A DNA stretch of 64,000 bases, from assembly GCA_018401955.1 (NCBI GenBank), contig JAGYJT010000005.1, positions 1 to 64,000 of the forward strand, given 5' to 3'. Below, piece by piece: positions 10,332-18,876 of this stretch. Both the position numbers and the translations under genes were made by a program. The stretch is from Chitinophagales bacterium (GTDB lineage Bacteria; Bacteroidota; Bacteroidia; Chitinophagales; CAIOSU01). Position 1 is the first letter of the stretch. Each line of letters opens with the position of its first letter. The notes below the pieces were generated by a model. That model was not told where the DNA came from, ran no database searches, and worked only from the letters and a program-made list of their open reading frames with translations.

Positions 10332-10399
10332 CCATTAGCGATAAAGTACTTTTAAGTTGTTAAGTTTTTATTTCAATGTCCTAGCGAATCACTCTTGTT

Positions 10400-10452
10400 A
10401 TCAACTCCGCATCCAACCTCAAAAGGTTCAAATCAATTTCTTCCAGCTTCAC
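10400..10452 (-). repeat. Dispersed 53-bp repeat, copy 1
   Basis: This copy matches 30700-30752 at 49 of 53 bases. Both copies read open on the minus strand as VKLEEIDxNLLRLDxELI and run into a stop about 7-10 codons later (10381-10383 here). The retained reading frame suggests a fragment of the same coding sequence, perhaps the C-terminal end of a mobile-element or lost host gene. I do not recognise the parent protein. Confidence 0.6.
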
Positions 10453-10714
10453 ACACCCCATCCACAAACGCTTGCGCTGCAATGCTTTGGGGATTTTAGT
10501 GGGATGCGTGCGGTTTTGCATGCGCTGGTGTAGTATACTTGCAAACTCTCAATTGCCAATCCGAACTATCAAAAATTGTTGGTTGAAGTGATTTACAAAC
10601 TCTAGCGACCATTTCGGCAACAAGATGATTTTTCTTGCTGCCTGGTTTTTTGAAAATCTCTTTAAATCTTGTAAAACTTAAGAGACTAGTCATAATGTTC
10701 ATCAAAAGATGCAG

Positions 10715-11464
10715 TTATAGTTGCAGCCACTCCTTAAAAGCAGTCACCTTTAAACGGCTTACTACGGCCCTCTCTTGCGGTTCAATGTTTAACTGTATGA
10801 TAATTTTCCGGTTGAGATAAGGTTCGAAAGAGAGAACTGCTCTTCGGTTGACCAACATTTGTCTATTAATTCGAAAGAATTGTTGGGGGTCGCATACCGA
10901 TTCCAGATACTCCAGCTTTTTGAACAAGGGATACTTTTTACCAATCGAGGTGTATAAGAAAACGGTATCGTGCTCCACTGAAAACAGGAGCACATCTTCT
11001 ACCCTTATCACCAACGTCTTCTCCCGAAATTGGGTTATAAAGTTTTGCTGATATTGTTTCGGATGCACGGCGAACTTAACCGGCACCCGGTTTCTGAGCT
11101 GTATATTCGAAATCAATTGTTTATACTTCAATAAGGCGGCATGTATCTGTTCTTCTTTAAAGGGTTTCAGCACATAATCAATACCATTGTTTTTGATAGC
11201 TTGAAGGGAATAATCATCATAAGCCGTGCAGAAAATTACCGGAACCACCACATCAATATGTTTAAAAACCTCAAAACTCTCACCGTCGGCCAGCTGAATG
11301 TCGAAAAACAGTAAGTCAATATTTGATTGGTATTTACTCAAGTATTCAACAGCTTCCACCACAGACTCAAGTACTTCTAAAACAACGAAATCTTTGTCTT
11401 GCTCAATAACTTCCTTAAGCATAGTTGCCGTATGGGCCTCGTCTTCTAATACAAGAACGTTCAC
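10715..11464 (-). CDS. LytTR-family response regulator
   Basis: A 249-residue regulator with a receiver domain (acidic LEDEAHT near the start, phospho-acceptor Asp in LLFFDIQLADG, Lys in VLKPFKEEQ) and a C-terminal LytTR DNA-binding domain containing FFRINRQMLVNRRAV. It starts with GTG at 11464, which overlaps the stop of the kinase gene upstream by 4 bases (GTGA), so translation is probably coupled. Its closest relative in the window is the regulator at 24692-25447, which shares the FDIxLADGxSFE motif. Confidence 0.92.
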   Translation of the reverse strand: MNVLVLEDEAHTATMLKEVIEQDKDFVVLEVLESVVEAVEYLSKYQSNIDLLFFDIQLADGESFEVFKHIDVVVPVIFCTAYDDYSLQAIKNNGIDYVLKPFKEEQIHAALLKYKQLISNIQLRNRVPVKFAVHPKQYQQNFITQFREKTLVIRVEDVLLFSVEHDTVFLYTSIGKKYPLFKKLEYLESVCDPQQFFRINRQMLVNRRAVLSFEPYLNRKIIIQLNIEPQERAVVSRLKVTAFKEWLQL

Positions 11465-12456
11465 AGCTTTATCAGCTTTAATTTGGTCGTATATTGATCT
11501 GGTGTGTTGTTAATAATAACCCCATTGTTTACGTGGATTAGTTCATACCGCTTCCTTATCAAGTTCAAGCCAATTCCTGTTGGTTCTTTGTCAGCAAGTT
11601 TCGGTTGAATATTGTTAGTTACCTCAACATATCCGTCCTTGGTACTTTGAATATCAATCTTCAGTGGTTTTTTGGAGGTCATGCTATTGTGCTTAAAGCA
11701 ATTCTCCACAACCGTCTGTAATCCTAGGGTTGGTAAATGGTGTTGGTGCAAAGCTTTATCTATGCTTATATGCACCTCCACAGCATCTACGTTCCGATTT
11801 TTCATTAGAAAAAGGTAAGAGTTTAACACCGCCAGCTCATCAGAAAGGGGTAGCGTTGTATCTTCATTATGTTTTAGGATTTGACGGTAGAAATCAGACA
11901 TACTGACTATAAACTCCTCGGAGTTACCATTTTGATGGCGTACCATCGAACGGAGGGTATTTAATGAGTTGAATAGAAAGTGCGGATCAATTTTAGTACT
12001 GAGGGCTTTTAGCTGCACCTTGTAATTTTCCGTTTGCATCTGCTCTTTTTCCAGTCGCAAGCGGGCGTTGTTGGCCTGTGTTTTTAGGGCGTACTGCATC
12101 GTTAGTATCAATATTGACCCCACCATCATTCTCGCGAGAGACAGCCATTGAATGCCATGGGCAAACTTAAACATCATTGGCTGAACAAGAGCAATACCTA
12201 AGCCAACAAGCAAAACAAATGCCACTGCCGGCAACCACCGTTTGGGGCTATTACTTATATCAACGAAATGCCAATATAGAAACCACAGGATGAGCATTAC
12301 TGCGGAGGAAAACGCCCACCGCTGCAACCAAGTAAACTGTTGTTCAAATGAATTTAGGGAATTGGAGTATAGGCCAAGCCCAGGCAGCGCAACTGCAAAT
12401 ATTATGGGCAGTATGGCTCTGATGTTAAGCTTCAAATTAAAGGGTTTTGGTACCAA
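11461..12456 (-). CDS. LytS-type membrane sensor histidine kinase
   Basis: About 331 residues. The N-terminal ~130 residues hold four hydrophobic segments with no obvious sensor domain. A short coiled coil follows, then the His_kinase domain with the acceptor His in KIDPHFLFNSLNTL (about 159) and a GHKL ATPase region with VVENCFKHN and a GIGLNLIRKRY block. No ATG lies near the 5' end; TTG at 12456 is the best start, so the N-terminus is uncertain. It precedes and overlaps its LytTR regulator. It is a paralog of the kinase at 23685-24695. Confidence 0.88.
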   Translation of the reverse strand: MVPKPFNLKLNIRAILPIIFAVALPGLGLYSNSLNSFEQQFTWLQRWAFSSAVMLILWFLYWHFVDISNSPKRWLPAVAFVLLVGLGIALVQPMMFKFAHGIQWLSLARMMVGSILILTMQYALKTQANNARLRLEKEQMQTENYKVQLKALSTKIDPHFLFNSLNTLRSMVRHQNGNSEEFIVSMSDFYRQILKHNEDTTLPLSDELAVLNSYLFLMKNRNVDAVEVHISIDKALHQHHLPTLGLQTVVENCFKHNSMTSKKPLKIDIQSTKDGYVEVTNNIQPKLADKEPTGIGLNLIRKRYELIHVNNGVIINNTPDQYTTKLKLIKL

Positions 12457-12555
12457 CTCTTGAATATAGCTTAGATTTCATCGGCAAAAAAATTATAGTG
12501 CGTCTTCCCCCCCCAAGGAAAGTATAATTCGCCAAGGATTGTGGCTAACATTGCG

Positions 12556-12936
12556 CTACAAATCGATTCGGTTAAAAACCATTTTCTTTGTCATAGGGCC
12601 TACCGATACCTCCAGCTCCAGCTGTGTATCGTTCAGCAATTTAACAGCGCAACTCCCGGTTCTGTTCTTTTGGTGGATGTGCATCGTGCCATCCTTATAC
12701 TGATTCAAATTTTTGTGGGCTTTGAGTCCCGTTATTTGCTTTTTACCCTCCAATGATGCGGGATCTGATTTCAAGATAATGGCCTCATACTCGGCCCCAG
12801 ACTTTACAAACTCCAATACGCGAGTATTATCTTCACTTTGCCATTTACCCAAAATTCTATCGTGCGAAGTGGTGTCTTGGGCAAAAACATTTAAAGAAAC
12901 CAGCGTTATAAGGACAACCAAAAATGATTTGATCAT
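12556..12936 (-). CDS. DUF2147-type exported protein
   Basis: A 126-residue protein with a signal peptide (cleavage near VFAQ, about 20). The mature part opens with ILGKWQSEDNTRVLEF and carries a GLKAHKNLNQYKDGTMHI block, as in DUF2147 proteins, small lipocalin-like periplasmic or outer-membrane-associated proteins. No biochemical role is established. It is followed by about 145 bases in which I see nothing, then the cytochrome gene. Confidence 0.7.
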   Translation of the reverse strand: MIKSFLVVLITLVSLNVFAQDTTSHDRILGKWQSEDNTRVLEFVKSGAEYEAIILKSDPASLEGKKQITGLKAHKNLNQYKDGTMHIHQKNRTGSCAVKLLNDTQLELEVSVGPMTKKMVFNRIDL

Positions 12937-13081
12937 ATTTTTATTTTATCGGTTAAAAAATATTCTAAACCCCTATTTTGGGCAATACCTGTATTACCTA
13001 AATCGAAGAATAGTTTACCAGAAACAAATGGTTACGGCCAAAACCTTAGCAGTTTCTTAAACCTTAAAAGCTACATGTTGT

Positions 13082-14659
13082 TTAATCTGTAATAATTAAT
13101 GGCTTCGTAAGATTGCCCTCTCCATTGTTCAATCTTACGGTGTAAGTACCGGCAGGTAAGTCATCCACATTAAAAACAATTTTATGGTTACCGGGAGCAT
13201 ACAATGTATTGCTGATAATGCTCTTGGCAACACTTCCTTTTGCATCGATAAGCACTATGCTTATTGGTTGTCCGTTTTTTAGGTAGAAGTTCAGCGATAC
13301 TTTATTACTGCTAGGGTTGGGATAAGGCAAATATAGCTTGTCGGCTAAATCGATACTAACATTTTCCAGACCGGTGGAAACATTGCCACCAATTACTATA
13401 TTCTCATCGCCTGCCCTATACTCTACCCACTCAGTACCTACTAGGTACATCTCGTCTTTAGTACCTTCTCCCCAGGTAACCATCACCGGCGGATTGCTCG
13501 GGTTGTATGGATTGTTGGCGGTGTTATCGTATGAAGCATTTACATGGACAACCGAACCAGCGGGTATTTTTTTCATTCTGTCAAAAGTGTAGGCCCCTTG
13601 CCAGTTAAAATCCCATTGGTTGATACGGATGATGTTAATGGTATCGTTAGTGGGGGTGACGGCAAAGAGCTCCCAAAATTTACCCAAATAATGCATATGC
13701 GGATAAATCGAAATGAAGCTGATATCATCAACAACATCCCACGTTCCATGAAAATCGATTATAGTGTCTGGCGGAATTCTAAAGGACGCAAAGCCACCAT
13801 CCAGGTTGAACGGAGTTATCCTTGGTCGTTGTACCTCACGGGTTATGGTGTCAGTAGGGTCTTTAAAAAATATATTAACCCGTGAACGGTCAGTTTCATC
13901 TGTAGGAAGTGGCGCGTAATGCACTTGTACCAGCAAATCGGCTCCAGCCGGAAGCGTTATTCCCACTCCTTCTGGGTACATTAATGGCTGAATACCGGGA
14001 GTGTAGCCTGTAAAAGTACCTTGGGTGGGTACCCCAAAACTACCAAATGACTCAAACCCATACTCAGGGGTCTGAGCATCCATAGCGGCGCCTGCTCCAT
14101 TGGTTTCATAGGCTATCAATGCGTGGTGTACCGCCTTGCTGTTGCCCGGCCTAAACTCGATGGCGGCAATTTCCCTATCCTGTGTTAAGCCTGTGGGCAA
14201 TACAAACACGCGGTAATCATCGGTGTTGTTTCCTTCGATAAAATAGTCTTCCGACATTTCCAATACCAAATCTGGCGAACCTAACTGCGAACCAGATGGA
14301 AATACCGGCAGCGGTGGCTCCAACGCCGGATCTCCTTGGGGTGTGCCAGCGGCTACCCAATCTTTTATCAACTGTATCTCAGCATCCGTAAGCCCCTTTT
14401 CGCCTACGAAAGTACTAAAGGTTTTGTCGGGTTGCCAAGGCGGCATGTACTTTATCTCAGTTGTATATTGTATCATCCCAGCCCAAGCCATTACTTCGTT
14501 GTAGTTGGTGAACGGCATTGGGCCAATTTCTCCCTGACGATGGCAAGAGGTACAGTTCTTGTAGATAATAGGAGCAATGTGCTCGCTGTAGGTTACCTGT
14601 GCCTGGCTTAAGCTAAAAGTGGCAATTACCAGTGTAAGAATTAGGTTAAATCGTTTCAT
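13082..14659 (-). CDS. Secreted cytochrome c / copper type II monooxygenase-like protein
   Basis: The ATG at 14659 is preferred because it begins the signal peptide directly (MKRFNLILTL to SQAQ); an ATG four codons earlier overlaps the upstream gene. A heme c motif CTSCH (36-40) with a distal Met in YMPPWQPD forms a one-heme domain (to about 110). The middle and C-terminal part resembles copper type II ascorbate-dependent monooxygenases (PHM/DBM fold), with candidate Cu ligands in VHHALIAYE, VQVHYAP and YPHMHYLG. It ends in a T9SS type A tail (YPNPSSNKVSLNF onward). It is probably a surface redox enzyme; the substrate is unknown. The redoxin gene directly upstream is likely cotranscribed. Confidence 0.83.
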   Translation of the reverse strand: MKRFNLILTLVIATFSLSQAQVTYSEHIAPIIYKNCTSCHRQGEIGPMPFTNYNEVMAWAGMIQYTTEIKYMPPWQPDKTFSTFVGEKGLTDAEIQLIKDWVAAGTPQGDPALEPPLPVFPSGSQLGSPDLVLEMSEDYFIEGNNTDDYRVFVLPTGLTQDREIAAIEFRPGNSKAVHHALIAYETNGAGAAMDAQTPEYGFESFGSFGVPTQGTFTGYTPGIQPLMYPEGVGITLPAGADLLVQVHYAPLPTDETDRSRVNIFFKDPTDTITREVQRPRITPFNLDGGFASFRIPPDTIIDFHGTWDVVDDISFISIYPHMHYLGKFWELFAVTPTNDTINIIRINQWDFNWQGAYTFDRMKKIPAGSVVHVNASYDNTANNPYNPSNPPVMVTWGEGTKDEMYLVGTEWVEYRAGDENIVIGGNVSTGLENVSIDLADKLYLPYPNPSSNKVSLNFYLKNGQPISIVLIDAKGSVAKSIISNTLYAPGNHKIVFNVDDLPAGTYTVRLNNGEGNLTKPLIITD

Positions 14660-14661
14660 GT

Positions 14662-15219
14662 TTAATGGCATTTAGGTGTTGGTGTGGATAATTTATGTTG
14701 GCTTATAACGCAACCAACAGCTTCAGTTTTTGATACTTTAATTGGTTTGTTATTGGTTATGGCCTCCAGTGCATCTTTCAATTCTGAAGTGGTTGTTAAT
14801 TGCCTTCTTTTACCTACTCTGAAAAAAGTGTTATCTATTCGGCCTCTGTAAAGTATTTCCTGCTGCGTTTCATTATATACAATTACCTCAGGCGTAATTG
14901 TGGCACCAAGGGCTGCTACTTTTTGATGGTAATGGTCGGTTAGTAATTGGAAGGGAATTTCGTATTTCGCTTTAAACTCTGCTATTTTCTCTTCGGTAGA
15001 TTCAGGACTGGGAAACAATCCAACAAAATGGAGATTTTTACCTGCATACGTTTTATACAGTTCTTGTAACTGAATGGTGTAAGACTGGCAAACTGGACAT
15101 TCTTCTTGCAAAAAGACGTAAACCGTGATACTGTCTTTAGACTCTTTACCGGTATTTGCAGATAGTGCTACAATCCAAAGAGACAGCAGGGTAAACAGTA
15201 TGAATAACTTCTTTTGCAT
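14662..15219 (-). CDS. Thioredoxin-fold redoxin, periplasmic
   Basis: 185 residues with a signal peptide (to about 21) and a thioredoxin fold. The redox motif CPVC (41-44) sits after the first strand (ITVYVFLQEE), and the cis-Pro is in GATITPEVIVY. A further Cys in VGCVI and a His-Cys end (PKCH) lie near the C-terminus. Proteins of this type are often encoded next to cytochrome c/copper monooxygenase-like genes, as here, where the stop is two bases from the next start. A role in reducing thiols or loading heme or copper on the partner is an inference. Confidence 0.78.
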   Translation of the reverse strand: MQKKLFILFTLLSLWIVALSANTGKESKDSITVYVFLQEECPVCQSYTIQLQELYKTYAGKNLHFVGLFPSPESTEEKIAEFKAKYEIPFQLLTDHYHQKVAALGATITPEVIVYNETQQEILYRGRIDNTFFRVGKRRQLTTTSELKDALEAITNNKPIKVSKTEAVGCVISQHKLSTPTPKCH

Positions 15220-15337
15220 GGCCTATAGTTTTAATAGTATCCCAATATACTAGCCTAATGTCAGGATGGATAACTGAATGAAGGTGAACTGAACAAATTG
15301 GCAAGCAAACTGACCTTGTTGGAAAATGCTGACGGGC

Positions 15338-16549
15338 TTATTGCTTTATCAACTTTACAACTTCCCGGTTGGCATCCTTGAAAATTTCGAGAAAGTAAAT
15401 GCCCTCAGGATAACTGGCGGTAGATATGCTGGAGACATTGCTGCCTTGATATACCTCTTGCCCAATTGCGTTGCGCAAAATAATGGTTTCACCGCCTGAT
15501 AAACCCTGGATGGTAATCTGTTGGTTAAAGGGGTTGGGGTACACGGAAACATTATTAATAACAGAAAGTAAGCCTAGCGATGTAGGAACGGTGCTTATAG
15601 CGCATGCTGCTGGAATGGAATCGGTAGTTGATACACTTGCGCAATCATTGCAAAACACGCTGCGAATAAAGCAACTGGCTTTTTGGGTGCGGAACTTTAC
15701 CCCTTCTGGGTTGTCGTACACGCCATGTCCTCCGTTAGGATCAATGTTTAAATCGCTGCAAATGCCTTCTGCTACCAAAAAATTATGGATTGCTCTTGAG
15801 CCAACCATGCCCGTGAACCCGGAAGAATCTAATGCCACAACTGGGTCTTGCTCACCATGGAAATGTATGGTCGGGAGCATTTCGGCAGCGGTTACTGCCG
15901 AAGGCTGCACGCTGCCCCAGTAATTAATTAGTCCTTTTAGCGCAAAGTTGTTGGTTAAACTATTTCCCGAAGCACTTATGTTGCCAAGCCGGCCAACCAC
16001 ACCCGGGTTAATCATTTCCCAATCTTGCTCATCATTATAAACCAAGAACATGGATGTTATGGAGCCAGAACTTCTGCCACCCACAAACATCCAATCCGTA
16101 TCTATACCATAGGTAGTAGCATTGGCTACTATAAAGCGGAAAGCTGCATGAGCATCCTGATGGGTCATATACTGCACATCGAGGCTCGGGGGTATTCCCA
16201 AACGATAACTCATAGTGGCTGCAACATATCCTTTTTTAGCAAACTCCCTGCAATCATCCCGCATTTGCGATTTATCGCCAACCGCCCAACCACCTCCGTG
16301 TAATATCATCACAAAAGGTCTTTCTGACAGACTATCTACAGCCAGATCAGGATAGTATATATCCATAGCCAGTGTAGTAGGGGTGCCATTACTTGCGTTA
16401 GCCATGCCATAGGGCACATTTAAAGCAGAATCAATTTGGCCAAGGCTGAAAACGTCCACCTCAGTAAACCGATTGGAATTGGAGCAGTACTGAGCGTGCA
16501 GACTTGCAACTGAGCATAGTAAGGATAGGACTATAAGTATAGTTTTCAT
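15338..16549 (-). CDS. T9SS-secreted alpha/beta hydrolase (esterase-like)
   Basis: 403 residues: signal peptide (about 1-19), then an alpha/beta hydrolase of the carboxylesterase/lipase type with the oxyanion motif LHGGGWAVGD and the nucleophile elbow GRSSGS (Ser about 160). Candidate acid and base lie in HGEQDPVV and GGHGVYDN. It ends in a type A sorting domain (YPNPFNQQITIQG onward). The tail is nearly the same as that of the unrelated-bodied protein at 21049-22149 (shared TIQGLSGxET, YQGS, YPxGIYFLE, REVVKL). Probably an extracellular ester hydrolase; the substrate is unknown. Confidence 0.82.
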   Translation of the reverse strand: MKTILIVLSLLCSVASLHAQYCSNSNRFTEVDVFSLGQIDSALNVPYGMANASNGTPTTLAMDIYYPDLAVDSLSERPFVMILHGGGWAVGDKSQMRDDCREFAKKGYVAATMSYRLGIPPSLDVQYMTHQDAHAAFRFIVANATTYGIDTDWMFVGGRSSGSITSMFLVYNDEQDWEMINPGVVGRLGNISASGNSLTNNFALKGLINYWGSVQPSAVTAAEMLPTIHFHGEQDPVVALDSSGFTGMVGSRAIHNFLVAEGICSDLNIDPNGGHGVYDNPEGVKFRTQKASCFIRSVFCNDCASVSTTDSIPAACAISTVPTSLGLLSVINNVSVYPNPFNQQITIQGLSGGETIILRNAIGQEVYQGSNVSSISTASYPEGIYFLEIFKDANREVVKLIKQ

Positions 16550-16773
16550 AGGTCGGATGGGATTTTAAAATTGATTTAGAACAACATACCTGCATTAACT
16601 GAAAAAGGCAGGTGCTAATAAGGTGAAGTGAACAATCGGGAAGGTGAAGTGGACAGGGTCGGGCTTGCAGAAGTGCCACTTTTGGTTCAGTCACTCATTG
16701 GAGCCGAGTGGCTGGCGGGAAATAGGTCAAAGTTGTCAATTAGTTACTGTCGGTCGTGTAGGTTTTAAGCTTG
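16550..16773. other. Non-coding interval upstream of the esterase
   Basis: No convincing gene is seen. It should contain the promoter of the minus-strand esterase and marks the downstream edge of the cassette-like block; its right end runs into the first attC-like palindrome. Confidence 0.5.
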
Positions 16774-16902
16774 CTGCTAACGGTCACGGCTATGCGCAGT
16801 GCGGGATCTTAAGGCACTTCACTTTCCGTTTAGCAGTTAGTTTATTTAATGTAATCACTTTCATATCAGCACTTTTGTCCGCATTTCATATAGCCGTTGT
16901 TC
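16774..16902 (-). repeat. attC-like palindrome, site C
   Basis: The left arm (16774-16805) contains GCTAACGGTCACGGCTATGC and then GCAGTGCGG. The right arm (16874-16902) is its imperfect reverse complement (CCGCATTTCATATAGCCGTT). The same left-arm sequence (AACGGTCxCGGCTATGCG, then AGT and GCG) recurs at 18744 and 20158. The site lies 11 bases past the 3' end of the SGNH gene, the position an attC recombination site takes in an integron cassette. Read on the gene strand, its outer end is CGTTAGC, which fits a GTT-type core. Confidence 0.6.
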
Positions 16903-16912
16903 TCTTTAGTTT

Positions 16913-17653
16913 TTATTGTTCAAGCACATTTATTAAAACATTGTAATATCGTGTTGCAATAAATTCCGCACCTGCTTCATTGTAGTGTATATCATCAGCC
17001 AGCAAACTATCATTAAACCCAGTAAACATATCAACAGCAATTACTTGTGATGTAGAAGTACTTTGGTCGCTTGCAATACTTAAAACTTCCTGCTGCAGTT
17101 GTTCGATATAGCTGGTTAATTCAGGTGTCATAAAATCAGTACGACCCGGAGCCATTTGTTCAATAAAGATTGTGACGTTAGGATTGTCGGCTTGAATGAT
17201 ATCAATTATATTGTTGATGTTCTCAACAACATCTTCATAGGGTAATCCTTCAAGTGCATCATTTCCTCCGGGTGAACTAAATAGCACAATGTCTGGAGAA
17301 CCAGTTTCATTTAACCATCCCTCTATACCACTTAAAATTTGTCCTGAAGTTCCTCCACCGCCTCCTTCGTGGTCAACATCAAAATTGTTACCATTATAGG
17401 AAGGATACGAAGCGTTGTCAGTTCGAGTTCCTATGAAATCAAAAGTCCAATCCCCGTCAATTAAATCTTTCCAAAGTTCGTATCGAAAACCTTCGTATTC
17501 GGGTCTTAAGCCTTCAACTCTTGAAGCTCCCAATGGAAGTATTTTATTGATTGATGTGCTTGGTGGTTTTGGGGTTGAGTCATCATCCTTGTCACAAGCG
17601 TTGAACATCATTAATGATATTCCGAGTACTAAGAGTTTTAATGTTAATTTCAT
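16913..17653 (-). CDS. SGNH/GDSL-family hydrolase lipoprotein
   Basis: 246 residues. The lipobox FNAC (Cys20) predicts lipid anchoring. SGNH blocks are present: block I LGASRVEG (Ser replaces the usual GDS context), block III SPGGNDALEG, and block V DDIHYNEAG with the Asp-x-x-His pair. The family removes acyl or acetyl groups from lipids or polysaccharides. It lies 32 bases after the GH43 gene on the same strand, so a joint role in removing decorations from an arabinose-rich glycan is plausible but inferred. An attC-like site follows its stop. Confidence 0.83.
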   Translation of the reverse strand: MKLTLKLLVLGISLMMFNACDKDDDSTPKPPSTSINKILPLGASRVEGLRPEYEGFRYELWKDLIDGDWTFDFIGTRTDNASYPSYNGNNFDVDHEGGGGGTSGQILSGIEGWLNETGSPDIVLFSSPGGNDALEGLPYEDVVENINNIIDIIQADNPNVTIFIEQMAPGRTDFMTPELTSYIEQLQQEVLSIASDQSTSTSQVIAVDMFTGFNDSLLADDIHYNEAGAEFIATRYYNVLINVLEQ

Positions 17654-17685
17654 CGAATCACAGTATTATATTAAAGATTTGTTGT

Positions 17686-18723
17686 TTATTGAATATTTAA
17701 AACAGGCCAGTCATCAACCCAAGACAAGTTCCAAATGGCAAGTGAAGGCTCACCGTTGTTATTTCCATCATAGAAATGGTGAGAGAAATAATATTTGCCA
17801 TCTGAATGCCGGTATATGCCTGAATGACCCGGCCCCGCGAAACGACTATTCCCGATAATCTCTCCGTTTGCATCTAAGAATAAAGTCCCCCCTCCGTTTA
17901 TTAAATCTACACCATCCTTATCCACAAATGGACCCGTTGGGTTCTCTGACCTTCCAACTCGAATATTATATGTGCTATTGATGCCACTGCAGCAAACATC
18001 CCAATTGACAAACAAATAATAATAAGAGTTTTCCGGATGATTGTAGATATAAGCAGCTTCAATATTATTTTCATCAAGCTGTCCGCCATAATTGGCAATC
18101 TCAATAAATCTATCATCGGTAATGTCCCAAGTTTTATTGCTTGGATTTTCTTTAAGCAGTCCGGTTGTTTCGTCTATTTCTATCATCCAAATCCCCTTTG
18201 CATGAGAGCCATAAACCAACCACATACGATTGGAGTCATCTTCAAAAACTGCTGGGTCTATGGCGAATGGTTGTTCTGTATTTTGAGATTCAAGTACATA
18301 GTCGCTTGAAGCTGTAAAAGTAAAGTTAGATGTCGATGTATTAACCGTTGCAAAGCCAATTTTGGACTGATGATTATCTTCATCTGTGACTGCCGAATGA
18401 TACAACCTAAGTTCATCAGAACTGGTTTTAAAAACAGACGGTGCCCATAAATTCGTACCGTTGTACCAAGAGGGACTTCCGTTTGCATAGATGTCATCAC
18501 CTTTCAATTCCCAATTATTGCTACCAAATTGATAAGTTGACCATTCTACTGCACTCGCAAAAAGCACCAATTCGCCATTAACCTCCACTAACTGAGCTGG
18601 GTCATGGACATCACTATAAATAATTGCTGCATCATTTAAGTCAATTATTTCATCATCACTCTTATCACAAGAGTTAATAATACGGATTAACCAGAAGAGC
18701 AAAACAGCGATATTTATTTTCAT
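17686..18723 (-). CDS. GH43-like glycosidase lipoprotein (arabinanase-type)
   Basis: 345 residues. A type II signal peptide ends at IINSC. The rest has GH43 five-bladed propeller landmarks: the catalytic base Asp in YSDVHDPAQLV, NLWAPSVF, the modulating Asp in AIDPAVFEDD followed by WLVYGSH, and a candidate acid Glu in NIEAAYIY. The GPGHSGIYRH block also fits endo-arabinanase/arabinosidase members. It probably cleaves arabinan or arabinoxylan side chains at the cell surface. It lies in the cassette-like block without a palindrome between it and the SGNH gene, so the two would move as one unit. Confidence 0.83.
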   Translation of the reverse strand: MKINIAVLLFWLIRIINSCDKSDDEIIDLNDAAIIYSDVHDPAQLVEVNGELVLFASAVEWSTYQFGSNNWELKGDDIYANGSPSWYNGTNLWAPSVFKTSSDELRLYHSAVTDEDNHQSKIGFATVNTSTSNFTFTASSDYVLESQNTEQPFAIDPAVFEDDSNRMWLVYGSHAKGIWMIEIDETTGLLKENPSNKTWDITDDRFIEIANYGGQLDENNIEAAYIYNHPENSYYYLFVNWDVCCSGINSTYNIRVGRSENPTGPFVDKDGVDLINGGGTLFLDANGEIIGNSRFAGPGHSGIYRHSDGKYYFSHHFYDGNNNGEPSLAIWNLSWVDDWPVLNIQ

Positions 18724-18743
18724 TCTTGGTTTTTTAAATTGCA

Positions 18744-18876
18744 GGCAACGGTCTCGGCTATGCGTAGTAGCGGATTTCGAAGCACGAAATTTTCAATTAA
18801 GCACAACCTTTGATACGAGCCAAAAGCCTTGTGATTAGAAATAATTCGCCTATTTTTTATATACAGTGTTAGTGGC
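18744..18876 (-). repeat. attC-like palindrome, site B
   Basis: The left arm (18744-18772) reads GCAACGGTCTCGGCTATGCG followed by TAGTAGCGG. The right arm (about 18842-18876) ends in ACAGTGTTAGTGGC and pairs imperfectly with it. The right core overlaps the stop codon of the gene ending at 18869 (CAC TAA on the minus strand). About 70 bases lie between the arms. It shares the left-arm sequence with sites A and C. Confidence 0.6.

Larger units (their letters stand above)
9818..10714. other. Gene-poor interval with mobile-element debris
   Basis: About 900 bases between two kinase/regulator operons. 9818-10140 is AT-rich with no convincing gene; it should hold the promoter of the regulator ending at 9817. 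10170-10331 is a transposase fragment and 10400-10452 is one copy of a dispersed repeat (both listed separately). A minus-strand ORF of 69 codons at 10496-10705 has no recognisable features and I do not annotate it as a gene. Confidence 0.6.

Noticed and set aside
10496-10705. A 69-codon minus-strand ORF in the debris interval
   Set aside because: No recognisable domain, weak coding character, and it lies in a region with dead transposase and repeat fragments.
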